DNA from: Spirometra erinaceieuropaei
Taxonomy: Eukaryota > Platyhelminthes > Cestoda > Diphyllobothriidea > Diphyllobothriidae
Assembly (NCBI GenBank): GCA_902702965.1
Contig: CACRXP010000001.1
Coordinates: 3,637,325-3,701,324 of the forward strand
DNA: 64,000 nt
Direction of reading: 5' to 3'
The notes under the pieces were generated by a model, which was not told the DNA's origin, did no database searches, and worked only from the letters and a program-made list of their open reading frames with translations. This document shows positions 12,901 through 25,720 of the stretch, piece after piece; within the stretch, counting starts at the first letter, position 1, and every line of letters begins with the position of its first letter. The translations under genes and the position numbers were made by a program.

Positions 12901-15900
12901 CCATCCCGCTTGCCATATTTTACTTTTACTTACTTGTACTCGATACGGCTGCAACCATGCCTGATCCAGCCGGCCTCGATGATGTCACGAACTGTACCTC
13001 TCCACGCGTGACGATCCGCGGCAGCAGATGCATAGAGCTCAACCGATTCTCTTCGCCAACAACGGAGACCGAATACCGAAGGTCCAAGAACCACCTCCAT
13101 GTCTTGACGAACTGTGTCGAGCCAGGTTTCGAGCTGACCTCCTCTTCGACGCCTCCAATGGGGTAACGGTGTCGGATCGAGCGCAGTAACGCCGAGCTCC
13201 TGAGGTGGACGACGAAGAACATGCCCAAACCGCCTCAGTTATCCTTCTTGGATGGCCTGAGTTATACTTGCGATGTTGTCGCAGCGAGCGCGGACTGTCT
13301 CATTTGAGATGAAGTCGATGAACTTCACTCGAAGGATGGTCCTCAAGCAGTGGTGGTCAAATACCTCCAGTTTTCGTTCATCTTCCACGCGCAAAGCGCA
13401 GCCTTCACAACCATAGAGAAGGACAGACCGGACACGGTACACCCGAATCTCATTGGCGATAGAGAGATCACGAGGAATCCAAAGGCATTTCCGAAGACTT
13501 GAGAAAACCCAGCGGGTGGCATTAATTCGGGAGACAATGTCGTCCTTACTCTGTCCGTTAGGCAGCGACCTCGCCTCGAGGTATTTCAAACTGTCTACCT
13601 CTTCAAGTTGCCAGCGATCAATCTTGAGGGGTGCCCTCTCCTGGTCAGGGTGCAGCTTGAAAACACATTAGTCTTCCCAGCGTTTATGGATAAACCGACC
13701 GATTTAGCGACCTCGTTCACCCATGACACCATAGACTGCAGATCACAAAACTTTAAGCAAGTAAGGCGATAATTCAGTATCATCGACATAGTCGAGATCA
13801 GTCTGTCGGTGCCCAGGTGCAAACTCAACACCGTCAAATTCGTGTAGGGCCCTCCCGAGAATCCAGTCAATAGCTTAGTTGAACAGAATGGGCGACAAGA
13901 TGCAACCCTGTCGAACGCCTGACCGAATACCGAACGGTTGGGAAAGATTGTTGTGGAGCAGGACTCGCGCGGTGGTGGAGCGATAATAAGCTTTGATCAT
14001 GACGATGATTTTTGCCGGTACACCATCTAGCGCCCATACCCGCCACATGGACTCAGAATGGATGGAATCGAACGCGGCAGAAAATTCAATGAAGCAGACG
14101 ACTGTCGGTTGTTGGTAGCTATGGCGAAATTCGAGAATTCGTCTTAGTGTGAATATCTGGTTTACACATCCACGTCCGGCACGAAATCCGGCTTGGTTGG
14201 GCCTCGTCCTTGAGTCACGCACAGTCTGGAATCGCCTGAGTAGGACAATAGCGAAGATCTTCGCAGCAACGTCGATGAAGCGTATGCCGCGGTAGTTCTC
14301 GCACCTCTTCGTATCTCCCTTCTTGAGGTTAGGTACAAGGATGCCTAAGCCCCAGTCCTCAGGAACAACCTCGTCTCTCCACGCTCGTTCAATCACTTCA
14401 AGGAGCCAGGGCGCCAGACTGTCAACACAAGACTTGAAGATTCCAGCGGGTATGACGTCCACTCCGGGTGCTTTATTGTTGCGTAGCTTTCGTATGGCAT
14501 CGACGAATTCTCCTTCAGAGGGAGGGTCGCATGACACTGCATAGGTAGGAGAGGGAATAAACTCAGCTGAGAAGGAAAACAAGGGCGAGGTAAGTTGGGT
14601 ATCGAAGTTGAGATGGTGCTCAAAGTGCTCACGTCAACGCTCGACTTTGGCCTAGTTGTCAGGAATAAAGCCGCCTTTCACGCCGCGAACAGTCACTCAG
14701 TGTAGAGGGTTTACCGCTAAATTGGCGGATAAGTTGATAGAGTTTTCGAATGTCACTGACGTTCGAGGCCTGTTCCATGGAGGTCGCTATTTCAGCCCAA
14801 TATTGCTTCCGGTTATCCCTGGCCCATTTTACCGTAATCTTCCGAAGTTGTCGGAAGCAGCCATCGTTACGGGACCTGGCTCGAGCCGTCTGAGCAGACA
14901 ACTTCTGGGGTCTTCCGCTGATCCAGTCACATCGGCGTCGCTGGGTGTATCCTAGGCTTTTCTCTGCTGCTCCATAGACTGACGTTCCTAGTGATGACCA
15001 CTGGTTACTGCCTTTGCCGGATTTTTGTGACATCGAGACGTCTAGGACGTGGCATTTTTGGCGTGGATGTGAGATGAGCTTTCAAACGTGTGCGAACAAG
15101 GACACGGTCCGACACATGAGCGTTACCAATCTCGGCACAACACATCGATCTGCTATCGTGAACCCAGCTGTGGAACCTTGAGCTGACTATTATGTAATCA
15201 ATCTGACTGGCCGTATGGCTGTCGTTTGAATACCAGGTTAGCAGATATTTTTTGCGATGCTGGAAACATGTGTTGGTGACAAGCAGGCGGTTTCGATCAG
15301 CGAAGTCCAGCAATCTCTCATTATTTTAAAATCGGGAACCTAGCCCAAAGCAGCCAGTAAGATTACTGGTTGTGGGATCGCCAGGTCCAGTTCGACTATT
15401 CAAATCGCCAGCAACAATCAGAAGATCTCGGCGAGGCAATCTTTCAACCAACGCTTGCAACTGCGAGTAAAACACCTCTTTATCGCGCTGTTCGGCAGCC
15501 GAAGTTGGTGCGTACACAGAGACGATTGAGATGTTCGTGATGTGACCCTTCAGTCGCACGTAGACCATCCGGTCATTGACTGGTTCCCAAGCAAGTAGGA
15601 GGAGGTACGCTTGTTGCGATACGGCGATTGCCACACCTTGTCGACCGGAAGAGGCGCGCGGGCCGCTGTGGTACATGGTGGAGTGTGATTCGACTCCAGG
15701 GATCTTTATTTTGCGAGAGCCTGGATCAGGAAGTCGAACTTCAGACAGACAGCAGACATCCACGTTGTACTGCTCAAGACTGCGCGCGGTCAGCCTTTGG
15801 GTACCGGGGCCCAGAAACGTTCGCACATTCCAGCATCCAATACGAAGAATCTGTCCCCGATTGTGTAGTCCAGCTCGCATACTATTCGTCCGCACCACTG

Positions 15901-15960
15901 GACCAGGGTTGCGGAGCGCGTCGGTTCCAGCGGACGCGGTAGCATGGGTCGTAATGCTGT
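12900..15960 (-). mobile_element. RTE-type non-LTR retrotransposon relic
   Basis: Reading leftward, an apurinic-type endonuclease frame comes first (15326-15898; ILRIGCWNVRTF, LSEVRLP, VAGDLNSRTG). Its C-terminal half continues in another frame (15005-15313; SQIDYIIVSSR), then a linker (14659-15033), then reverse transcriptase (13875-14582; NNKAPGVDVIPAGIF, LVPNLKKGDTKRCENYRGI, FIEFSAAFDSIHSESMW, SGVRQGCILSPILFN). The catalytic YVDD is readable near 13790 in a shifted frame, and the thumb/C-terminal part follows at 12926-13589. Stops and frameshifts break it into at least five pieces, so it is inactive. The 3' end near 12900-12930 shows a short AGTAAGTAAAAGTAAAA-like tail, as is common in RTE elements. 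The clade call rests on endonuclease style and is inference. Confidence 0.85.
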
Positions 15961-17904
15961 GATCGGACGTATTTAATGAGTTTTCTTGGAAAATGCGAAT
16001 ACGGGTGGGGCCCTAACAGCCGCTGGGATCGTTTGTTCAAAGTTGTCTCCTCTAGCGCTTTGGCTTAAAAACCTAACCCCAAGGCAGCGGTGACAAGACA
16101 ACTTATTTCAACGCGGTTTGCGGTCGCCATGTCACAATGCTGTCATTGGGCTTTGCGGCTTTTAATAAGGCTTTGAGCATGTCAGACCTTAGCCCACCGT
16201 ACCCTGGCTGCGATGTCGCTGCTGGTCCGCGACTGCTTATACGTCAGACCTGGGTCTGCTAATTTCTCAGTTAACCTTCACTGAGGGTTGTGTCATTATC
16301 CGCCATTTGTGGACGCGCCGCGTAGCCAGGAGCTAGGCTAATGGGCAGCCCGTATTTCCGGTATAACGCTTTTAAATGACCGGCAAACAGTCGTTTCTAC
16401 GTTCAGAAAAGTCAGAATTTTTCAAACTATTCGTTTATGGGGAATTGGGAATAAGTAAGCATGTTTTTTACTCGACAACGCGTTAACTTCTTAATCTAAA
16501 TATCCTAAAGTGTTACGGTTGCGCTTATGAAACAATTTTTGCTTTCAGATCATGAAAATTCTGCTAAAATATGTTCTGAGGTTGCCATTGTGTAAGAGCT
16601 AATTAACTGATGGCTTTTACAGCAGTCTTTAATTATCAAATTAATGGTGTCGAATTAAAGACAGTCACCATTCCATTCGATACGCGAAACAAACTCGTCC
16701 AGAGCCCTATGTGGAGTTTTATACGGAGACTTATCGAAATATTGTATGAGGAATTGGGATTTCCAAACAATCCCTGAGAGGACTCAGCAATTAAACTTTG
16801 ATTTTGAGAAGTTCCACTAATGGAAGTGTATTCAGAATTGTCTCCAGCTCCTGACATCTTTCGTTATAGAAATTTTTACTTTCCACGAAAGAATAAGTTT
16901 GCACAAAATTACAAAGACAGTCAACGTCCTTTGGTAGAAGTGTGGTATTTCTTAAACGAAACTAGCGAAGGGGGACACTTTTTCCTGTGATTGCTGCTAA
17001 TATTGACCTAGAAAGTTTGTAAAGGAGAAAAAACGACGGCGGCGGTCAGTTCTCGTGGTCGTCAACGTCTCACTTATCGATGTCGCCTTCAGTTCACCTG
17101 GCACACCAGTCAGTCGTGCGTGTGAACATGCTTTTGAACCATCGACACCATTAATTCGATCGGAATTTTTTTCCTCGTTCACTGGCAGCAGCCGGATGAA
17201 TCTAAGACGCATGCATTTTGTGCCGGAACTAACAACCTTAAATGGCTAGCGCTCTGCTGGTGAGGACAATTGCTCTCTCATTCTCTCTGCCTGCTGAGCC
17301 GCGGGTAGGCGTTCTTGATTCAGCAGAGGTTGTTATATATTCCGGTCATCACTGCCTACTGATTTAAGAATTTCCAATTTGTCAACTCATGGGACTTTCA
17401 TATGTGCTGACCGTTTCCGAACACCAGTCTCCCTATTCCTAGTTTCCGTCATCGTCAAGCGTTTACGGTGGATGTTTTTTTTTTCAGCAGAAGTGGATCA
17501 ACTCTTGGCACCGGACTCTGGCATTCTTGGGGAAGCGCGGCCAGCTCAGATGAACAATCTGCTATTAGATGTGCACGACGCGAATTGTCACTCCCTCAGA
17601 TTCTCCTAGGTCATCTTTCTGGAACGTAAGGTCAGAGATGGCGAATCTCCCTCGACAGCAGACAGCCTCCCTTTAATCATGGAGAACATCAAGGCTATCC
17701 AACCAAGAAGGTATGGCATACTTCTTTATCTCGACCCAGCACAGTGGCCACCTGCTTGTGTCATATCACATCTGGTGCTAAAGTCGGCAACTATATCTTC
17801 CTTGCCCTTTCGATTCCAAACACAGTCAACGACTAAAAGGGGTCAGACTAAAGGCCAGTGCAACCATTCTCTCTTTCTCCTCTCGATCTAGTCATACCTT
17901 TTAC
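15961..17904. other. Unassigned AT-rich spacer
   Basis: I recognise no gene or repeat here. Short frames on both strands near 17000-17250 carry no motif. A 5' extension of the RTE relic may reach slightly past 15960. Confidence 0.35.
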
Positions 17905-18525
17905 GCCGGTGACAGGCTTACTCGCGGGCGTTTACTTATTAAAGCTGAAACCTCTATCAGCGTGGTCCCTCCAACTCCGACCCGAGCCTTGTCTCCACTT
18001 TTAAGCTGTCAGCTTTTCTCTCATTCCCACATTTGGCAGCCTTTCCTTTACTTTGTACATGGGCCTTCGTCCTTCGTTGTCCTGGATCTTTGGGCTTGCT
18101 GGTATTCCAAATATAATGATCAACTGGAATGCTCTAGCTGAGTATAATCTCCTAGTGGACTGCTGACGTGCCTGACAGCTCGACCGTACAAATGGCCTAT
18201 CTGTGCACAGCTTGACTCCCCTAACAACATCATGCGGCTTATCTTTTCTGGATACATGTATTGCTTGCGCCTATCCACAGCTTCTTCCCAAACGCCCCAA
18301 CATTTCGCTGCATTATGTTCACAGTTGTGAAGTTCAGCATGGTACAGTGCACCACATTTGCACCACAGGCCCTCCTGTGTTCGCTCAGCCTAGACTACTA
18401 GCACCGGTTCACCTGTAGGCGCAAAGCTAAAGTTTGGACACATACCGCAACTAGGAGTCGTACGACCACCCGAAAGTACCTGGACGTCCTCTTTGCACAT
18501 GGAGTCCTAGGCTACGTCTGAAGAC
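17905..18525 (+). mobile_element. Gypsy-type LTR retrotransposon fragment (protease to start of reverse transcriptase)
   Basis: Frames with several breaks match the protease region of Ty3/Gypsy Pol. LLIKAETSISVVPPTP stands where the family has a DTGA-type active site, which is lost here. GLRPSLSWIFGLAGIPN and a NLLVDC-type strand follow. Then come TTGPPVFAQPRLLAP and KFGHIPQLGVVRPPEST, the conserved entry to the reverse transcriptase, after which the match stops. No LTRs are evident. It is a dead fragment. Confidence 0.75.
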
Positions 18526-19267
18526 CGAAGATTCGGTAGCGAATACTGTGCACTGAACAATGCCACTACTCTCAACCGCAGCCGTAGGCGTCCTACTTTA
18601 AAAAAAACTTGTTGGTCCGGCTCGGTCACTGGTTTCTTCTTCAAGAAACTCTTGCGGGCTGAGACACGTTGTCGTATATTTGGTCGTGGACTGCTCCCTA
18701 TCTTCTTGACTGTGAAGTATTCTCGCCACTTCATGGGAGAAAGTGACTTCACTACTTTAATGGACGACGAGCTGTTAAAACAAGTCCTTCGATTCCACTC
18801 CGAAATGTGTAATCCGACAAAAATTTTCCACCCGGACGACACCTCACAATTCACCACCAACATCTGTCACGTTTGCGGCCTGAAGAGTGGGGTGGGTGAC
18901 GCACTGTATAAGCCTTGTCTCTTCGCTCTTCAAATCCCCATTGAGGTCAAGATTACTGTCATGACAGCTGAGCCATGACGGCTCATTTGTCCTGGTGATG
19001 AGGCATCTAGCGGTCTCCAGCACGTGGATGTTCTTCTGACCAGCGTTACTGACAATTACTCGTGACGTCGCTATTCCACCTCATTATCCCTCACGCCCTC
19101 GCCTATGCAGCCCTTCGAGTGCATTGCTATTCTGCTGCGTTCAGGACTTCCAGGCCTGAATCGTATTTTTAAGATCCGGCCTTTTAAACCCGCGGATGAC
19201 CTATTAAGAGCCATTCCTCATCCAAAACTATATATACCCGCTTGGCAGCTTACGGCATTGAAGCTGT

Positions 19268-21460
19268 GGCTTTAACCGCCCTTCAACACTGGGCTGGAGG
19301 CTTTAGAGTGTCTTTTATCCAAACTCCAAGCTCTTTGTGCCTATCTGCTTCTCGTAGTGGCGTTCCGTTCATATAGTAAGGCCGCATATTAGAGACCGGA
19401 TTTCGATTTCCAAGACGATACACGGTACATTTGTTCAAATTGGAGGACAGAGGCCATCTGAGGGCCCACTCGTCCAATCGACGAAGATTTTCTTAGGAAT
19501 TGGTCTCGTCGGCAGCATATTGTGCATAATTTTCCAGATTTTCATATGATCTGCAAACATGAAAAAATCACGGTCCAACTCCTGTGCATAATCACTAATG
19601 AACAAGAGAAAGAGGGTCGGTCCGAGCATTGAGATTTGCGGGACCCCACGCTTTTTGACTGTGCGCTCTCACTGTCTTTGCGCCCTTGCGAACGACCGAC
19701 GGGAAAATTCTCGATCCGTTTAGGAATTTGCTCATCACTCTCGACTTGTAAAGGAGACATTGTTGCGGAACACTGTCAAAGGCCCTCCGCCAGTCAATGT
19801 TGGCGACGGGCACAGAGTGTTTTCCATCTAATGCTTTTTGTCCAGCTTTGCATCATATAAAGTAAGTTCGTTACACACGATCTTTCCCTACGAAAGCCGT
19901 GTTGTATATTGGAGAAGAGGTTTTCGGTTTTTACATAAGTCATCAACTCTTTTTGTACGTCTTTTCCATGGCTTTGCAGCAGATTGATGACAAGCTAACG
20001 GGTCTTTGGTGCGTGGCAAGAGCACGACTACCGCCTTTGTGAAGCGGTGTAATGTGGACTGTTGTCCAATCCGTGTAAAGAATTTCAATATCAAACGACT
20101 GCTCGAATAGAAAGGACAGCAGTTGAGTCAGCTGTCTGGCAAGTTCAAAGAGCAGCTTTCCCGGAACCTCATCTGGACCGGGAGTTTTGCATTCCCTCAA
20201 GTTTTCAGTTCTTCGAAACTCGCTTCTTTTCGAAACATAATATTTGCAATGACTGACTCCCAATGCTTTTATGGTTAGGTGGAATATAAACTGTTGCTCT
20301 TGCGAAGACAGACTATAAAAACTAGGAAGAATATTCAGCCATGTTTGTGCTGTCAGCTATCCTGAAACTGTCATCATTCTTAATGACAGGAATCGGATTG
20401 CTGTTACTTATGCTCTTTTGCAAGTAGGTTTTGAGAAATTGTGGGTTTTCAACGGCTCGGCGGAACAAATTGCCCTCAAATTCTCGCCGTCTTTTAAAAA
20501 TCAAACCCACCTCAAGTTGCTTTGGACTTTATATTTTGAAAAGGCGGCCTTTTCGTTGCTTCCGCAGAACTCCTTCCACAGCCTTCCTCTCCTGTTGATC
20601 TGCCTTTTGAGATCTCGTGTTAGCCACTGAAGTCGGTTGGATGTCCTAGTCTTTGATTAAGGGCATTGGACTTTCATTAAATGCAACGACTAACCCTTAA
20701 CTAGATTCCAGTCTTCAATGACGTTCCCGGAAAAGAGTGCATCCCAGTCTAATTGTGATGCCTCACTTCTCATTTCGCAAAAGTCTCCCCGCATATATAC
20801 GACCCCGTTTCTCTGATTGCATATGGTAAAAAATATAGTCCGTACTCCTATTAAAGTACTGCATAATCACTTCAACCGAGGAGAGATAGGTAGTATTCCT
20901 CGTCTATACTGTCAGGATCTTTGGTAAAGATACAGCCAGAACAACTAGTCTGTTAACCTCCGCGGAATCTAACTGGAACCATAACATGCTGTGTGAGAAG
21001 AGCTTCAAACGCTGTCTTTAAGAAGGCAATGATCGAAGGTTCATTTTGAGTCCTTCGCATGCATGTCGCCCCACTGAATGCAGAGTGCAGTAAAGATTCC
21101 CACGAGGACAACGTCGGGTCGACTGCCGATCTATTTTATGGTCTCCGGCAGACAAGTATCTGCGTCAACATCCGTCCGCGGTGGCAGGTAGATAGTCATG
21201 GCTTTGAGGGACCGTGACCTCTGTGTCTTTATAGTCGGCCAAATGGCCTCTGTGTCGTCGGAAATCTTTTTGGTCCCCTCACACACTGTTAAGTTGCTCC
21301 TCACGTACATGACGACTGTTCAGCCCTGGTGGTCCTTCATGTCTCTCCCAAACAATTCGTGTCCGGATAGTGCTAATTCACAATCACTGAGATTCTGTGA
21401 CAGCCACGTTCCTGTTATTGCCGTAACCTCTTGAGACGTATCGAAATCTAAGTTTGTAAC
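19268..21460 (-). mobile_element. Decayed CR1-type non-LTR retrotransposon
   Basis: Fragments in order on the minus strand are: an endonuclease start (ITGTWLSQNLSDCELALSGH near 21400), a degraded VLVGIFTALCIQWGDM strand near 21090 where the family has GDFN, reverse-transcriptase pieces KTPGPDEVPGKLLFELARQL and TPLHKGGSRALATHQRPVSL near 20050-20200, DWRRAFDSVPQQ near 19790, FMFADHMKIWK near 19545 (FADD changed to FADH), and KELGVWIKDTLKPPAQC near 19300. It is the same general type as the open copy at 43150-45991 but much older. Stops and frameshifts make it non-functional. Confidence 0.85.
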
Positions 21461-22589
21461 ATTCGGGAATGCTTGGTTTAGTTTGTTTTGAGTTTGCCAT
21501 TACTACGTTGTCGCTGCCATCATGAACCCTGGCTGCTTTCGGAGTTACAAAGACGCGCACGCTCTAAACCGCCTATATTTCGTTCGCCGCTAACACCCAT
21601 CGGCATTTCGTTCTGGCCACTGGAATATCGAAGACTCAACTTCATTCTCGGTCACGCTCTGGGTCTGCAAATATCTAGCACCCTGGGGGCACTACAATGA
21701 TACTCCGTTCACATTTGCCGATTTGCATTTATAGTCTCATCCTAAACCTACCCTGCTTCTCTATATCCCCTTGTGAAGCAGTTTTCTCTCTATAATGATT
21801 TTCTGAAAGTAAAGGTTCCCTGAACTGGCCGCTCACTTTTACCATTGCCTCCTTCATAGTTCACCACTCTTCCTAAAAACTTCCGACTTAGGATTTGTCG
21901 ATATTATTATCATCAGGAGTATTGCGTGCGAAGGCACGAACCACCGGTGGACGTGGTAAACGTTGTCTACTTTACGTACCCTAATTTCTAAATGCTACTG
22001 TACAGCTGGCCGCTCACACAGTACATTACCCCCTACATTGTCCGTAATTTACCAATTAACTGAGTGTTAATTTTGTTCTGATAGTGTACTCTGGGCGTCC
22101 AAAATTAAACTATTATTATTATTATTACCACTGATTTGGGAATCTCCGAGTTGCCGGTTCATCGTATCTTTACGTAATTAAACATGTTTTGCCGTACTCG
22201 AAATCGAATGTCTTAGGGCCCTGGAAACATGCAAATTACAATCGGTCACCTGATGACCCATAAGTTATGTAATTCCTGTCGATTTATCTACTGGAGTATG
22301 TGGGTCGCTGAGTTCATGTGCTCTTCGTTACGCCCCCAATTAAAACTCACTTAGCTGAGCAAGAAAACACTTGGTTTGGCCTACTCGTAAATTCTGAAAA
22401 ACAATCGCGTGAAAGCCAGGCGAGGCCACGAGGATAGGAACTTGGGAGGGCCTTTGTGCTCATGCTTCCTTCATCTTGCCTTATTATGAACTTCAGTATG
22501 GTCATGCATTCTCAGCTGCGCGCTGTCCGAAAGTACGGCTGTACAATGAGCTTCAAGGAAAACGGGACAAGCGGGTCACGTAACACGAT
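21461..22589. other. Unassigned spacer
   Basis: I see no gene or recognisable repeat. A short ATT run occurs near 22110-22130. Confidence 0.3.
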
Positions 22590-22599
22590 TTGCCAACGT

Positions 22600-22835
22600 C
22601 CCTCCTACGGTTATTAATATACCCGGTCGCAGCCGACAGGACAACGGACCCGTGGTTCGGGTGTAGACAGCTGAATTCGACGACCAAAAATCCCGTGTTC
22701 GAGTCCATGGTTCCTACAAAACCTGGTTCTGGATATGGCTGGCTGACGACGGCTAAAATACCAAAACGGCAATTCTGACCTCCCGTGTCTCTGCCGGATC
22801 CGTTACAGTATATATACCTGGTCGTAATGCGACTG
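22600..22835 (+). mobile_element. tRNA-headed SINE, decayed copy
   Basis: It shares with the 36635 copy the blocks CGACAGGACAACG, a GTTCGAGTCC B-box-like stretch, and the tail block GGCTGGCTGACGACGGCTAA. The head is more diverged than in the 36 kb cluster. Confidence 0.65.
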
Positions 22836-22839
22836 TCTA

Positions 22840-24555
22840 TGAGGACTCTACATTGGGCCCTAAGGCAAAATGGGAGGAGGAGGTCCCTACAACTTTATAA
22901 CTGTCTGTCCAGGTGCAACTGATATACGCATTCTTATCTTCTACCTAAGCCTATTGAATTTTGTCCCCTCTCAAAGCGTCCATTGGGATGTGTGCCAAAA
23001 TTTCACTCAAACAACAACACTGCTGCCATACTCCCATGTTCGTCTTCCGTTAGGACACCGGATATAAAATAATTCCGCCTTTGTTTTCCGGGTCTCATTA
23101 GTGAACAGGTTGGAACCCTTCGGTGACTGGTCCATCTGGTTAGTGACGATAGACTAAAACTGTCCTCCCATAGACTCCTTTTCTGATTCAAGTTCATTTG
23201 CGCATGTGGTTGATGTACTGAAAAATGTCAGCGTGGTATAACGGACCACGAGGCTGAACGTGTGGTTTAAGTGAAATGAAGTATCTCGCTTAGGCTCAGA
23301 CCCAGGATGGGGACGATGTGATGGAGTGTCAGTGAATATGCCGGTGCCCTTTACATTCAGATTTGCTGATCCTCGTTTCCACAGCTATAGTAGACTCACA
23401 TCGTCCGTTTTCTCTCACCCACTGTTATAATTCCCACGCCCCTCCCTTGCAGTCGACTCCAGCGCTGCACTTCCCACCGGCGATCTAACAGACAAGACGG
23501 GACGCCCCCTCCAGATGTGACTACTGCCCATGTAGCACTTCCTCCTCTTATATTATACTGTACTTTTATTCCACAATTACGCGGTTGTTCATGTAATATA
23601 GTTTTAATACATTTCATCTACATGTTCTTACACCCTCTGAATATGAACATTCGGAATGCCGCTTACACCTCTGTTCAGTATTTCGGCGGACTGGGGAACG
23701 ACCGCAGGTGTTCACCTATCCGTGTGTATGTCAGCCTTAACACCTTCGGCCGCTACAGGGGCAATAAATTTCTAGTTTTTGCACAGTTTGTTCACTAAAA
23801 TTTATGTCGTTCCCTCAGCCCTACATCTACAACCCTTTATTAAACCATTGCCGTAAAAAATGTGTTTTGAAAATTTAATCAAGTGCTGAGACAGTTTAAT
23901 CACAGCGGAATTTAATCCCGTCAGGGACTTTGACGGCATGACCTTAAGCTTTCATTTAGTCTATACCACGCAGTCATGAAAATCATGACTCGAAAAGGAC
24001 ATGTAAAGTACAAGCGCTTTTAATTAGGTTTGTTTTAATTTTTTGTTAAAGTCTCCCTAGCGGCATTTCAGTCCCTTTGAAGCGAAAGTGACGGAGCAAA
24101 AGTCGGATACCTTAAAAGAGGAATTGTGCGGCCCGACCCCTCGATCAGAGGTGGAATAGACTGGAGGAAGACTTCTCTTCAATTTCCGACTTTCTTCTCG
24201 GTTTCCCCCAGCTGAGTAACTTATGATTCGATCCCCTCTTCAGACATCTTTTTAATTGAAGTCCAGTCGCTAACGAGTTGATTATAATATGGCATGTTCG
24301 AATCTTCGTGTTTGTATGTATTCGAACCTCATGAACGAAGACTCAGTGGTGGAAATGTCTAAGGTTATCGCCGTCGACGACCAACGTCTACCGCCTTCCA
24401 ATGACGCTGATATATACGAAGCTAAACTGTTAGGTAACCCGGATATTACAGACAAATAAAATTTTTAAAAAGCAAGGAATCGAGCGATGAAGCCTTTTAG
24501 AGTTTCTAGACATTGATCTCATCCAGAAAGACTGAATTTCTTCAACCCATTCTTT
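22840..24555. other. Unassigned spacer
   Basis: No gene is recognised. Frames such as 23517-23798 on the plus strand have no motif. Confidence 0.3.
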
Positions 24556-24559
24556 TTGT

Positions 24560-24785
24560 ACCTAAGACTATGAGAGGACGGTATTTTCTGAACAAGGGCT
24601 GCGTTTTGACAATATGTTTCGCCATTATCTTTGGCCTCAAACTCCTGGACACTCGATAAAATGGCACCTGAAAATGCCTAAATAGGTCCAAATTTTTCAC
24701 ATAACTGGTGGTACAATGGTGGAATAATCTTCCCGAAACAGATGTGTACGCAAGCTCTATGTATCTCTTCATGAGACATATGGAT
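24560..24785 (+). mobile_element. CR1-type LINE 3' coding fragment
   Basis: A plus-strand frame reads WNNLPETDVYASSMYLFMRH, the conserved extreme C-terminus of CR1/RTE-like reverse-transcriptase proteins (compare AWNGLPEDVIMADTTETFKQ in the 43 kb element). An MRGRYFLNKG-like stretch upstream fits the LRG motif of the same region, with frame breaks between. Confidence 0.65.
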
Positions 24786-25496
24786 GATCACACATGTCCC
24801 TTTTGTTGTCCTGCAAACTTAGCAGGAAATAAAGACAGAATGTTAATCAAATCAAAGTGAAATCTATTTATAGAACAAAACTATATAAATGACGAATATG
24901 GAATTTATAAAGTGCTCATTTATTCAAAATCTGTGTATAGTTAGCAATAACACACCAGCATGTTAGGAATAGGGGTTTCAAACACTCTGCATATCACGTT
25001 TGACAACATACTGAAGGCCTACTGAAAGCCACTTTGTGACTCCCAATAAGTATGCTATTAGTTTAGAATTTTACAGAACGTGTCTTGAAAGCTTAGATAT
25101 GAATAAAGTAGAACCTTTACGAGTGCGACTTGACCGCAGTATTCGACAAACAGTATCCGAGCGCCCCAAGGGTAGCTGTGCCCCGAAATCCTTCCTGAGC
25201 TTTTAAAATGACCAACTGTTAACCCCCGTAAAATTCATGTGCTAAGGGCCAGCACCCGAAAGTCAAGTCGGCCTCAAGACATTGTCGATGGCGTGCTTCC
25301 GGCCGCATGTGCCGTTAAAAAGTTTGTGTGTTCTCTGTCATAATAAATGATTCATTTAAGTCCAGCCACCTCAAATTTAAATTTGGAAACTTTCTATTAT
25401 CATGCAACTCATGAAACAGAAATTGAGTCATTGAACTTTCACTCTTCTCCCAACCAACGGGGAGTGCAGGTAATAAATGTTCATAATCTTTCACTC
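24786..25496. other. Unassigned spacer
   Basis: Nothing recognisable is seen on either strand. Confidence 0.3.
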
Positions 25497-25720
25497 ATAG
25501 TTCAACCGTCGTTGCCGACGATGTCCACCATGTGCTCCATAACAAGGTGAAGCAGACGCGGTAACTTTCGTGTGATTTAATTTACAGTGAATGCAGACTT
25601 GCGCGACATTTACCGCACTTTCCCCTCCTCTCCCATCCGGATGCGGTGTCAAGACATAGTCAAGAAGACCGGAGGCGGGGATGGGAGCTGGTGGATGGCA
25701 CAGGTGAGCCTGCACCTTCG
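25497..25720 (-). repeat. GC-rich dispersed repeat, inverted copy
   Basis: This is the reverse-oriented member of the family at 6425, 7270 and 33612. On the plus strand it reads TTCAACCGTCGTTGCCGACG at its start and GTCAAGAAGACCGGAGGCGG in the middle, the complements of blocks in the other copies. Confidence 0.65.

Noticed and set aside
13453..15962. Plus-strand frames such as 15576-15962
   Set aside because: They are antisense shadows of the RTE endonuclease and reverse transcriptase on the minus strand.
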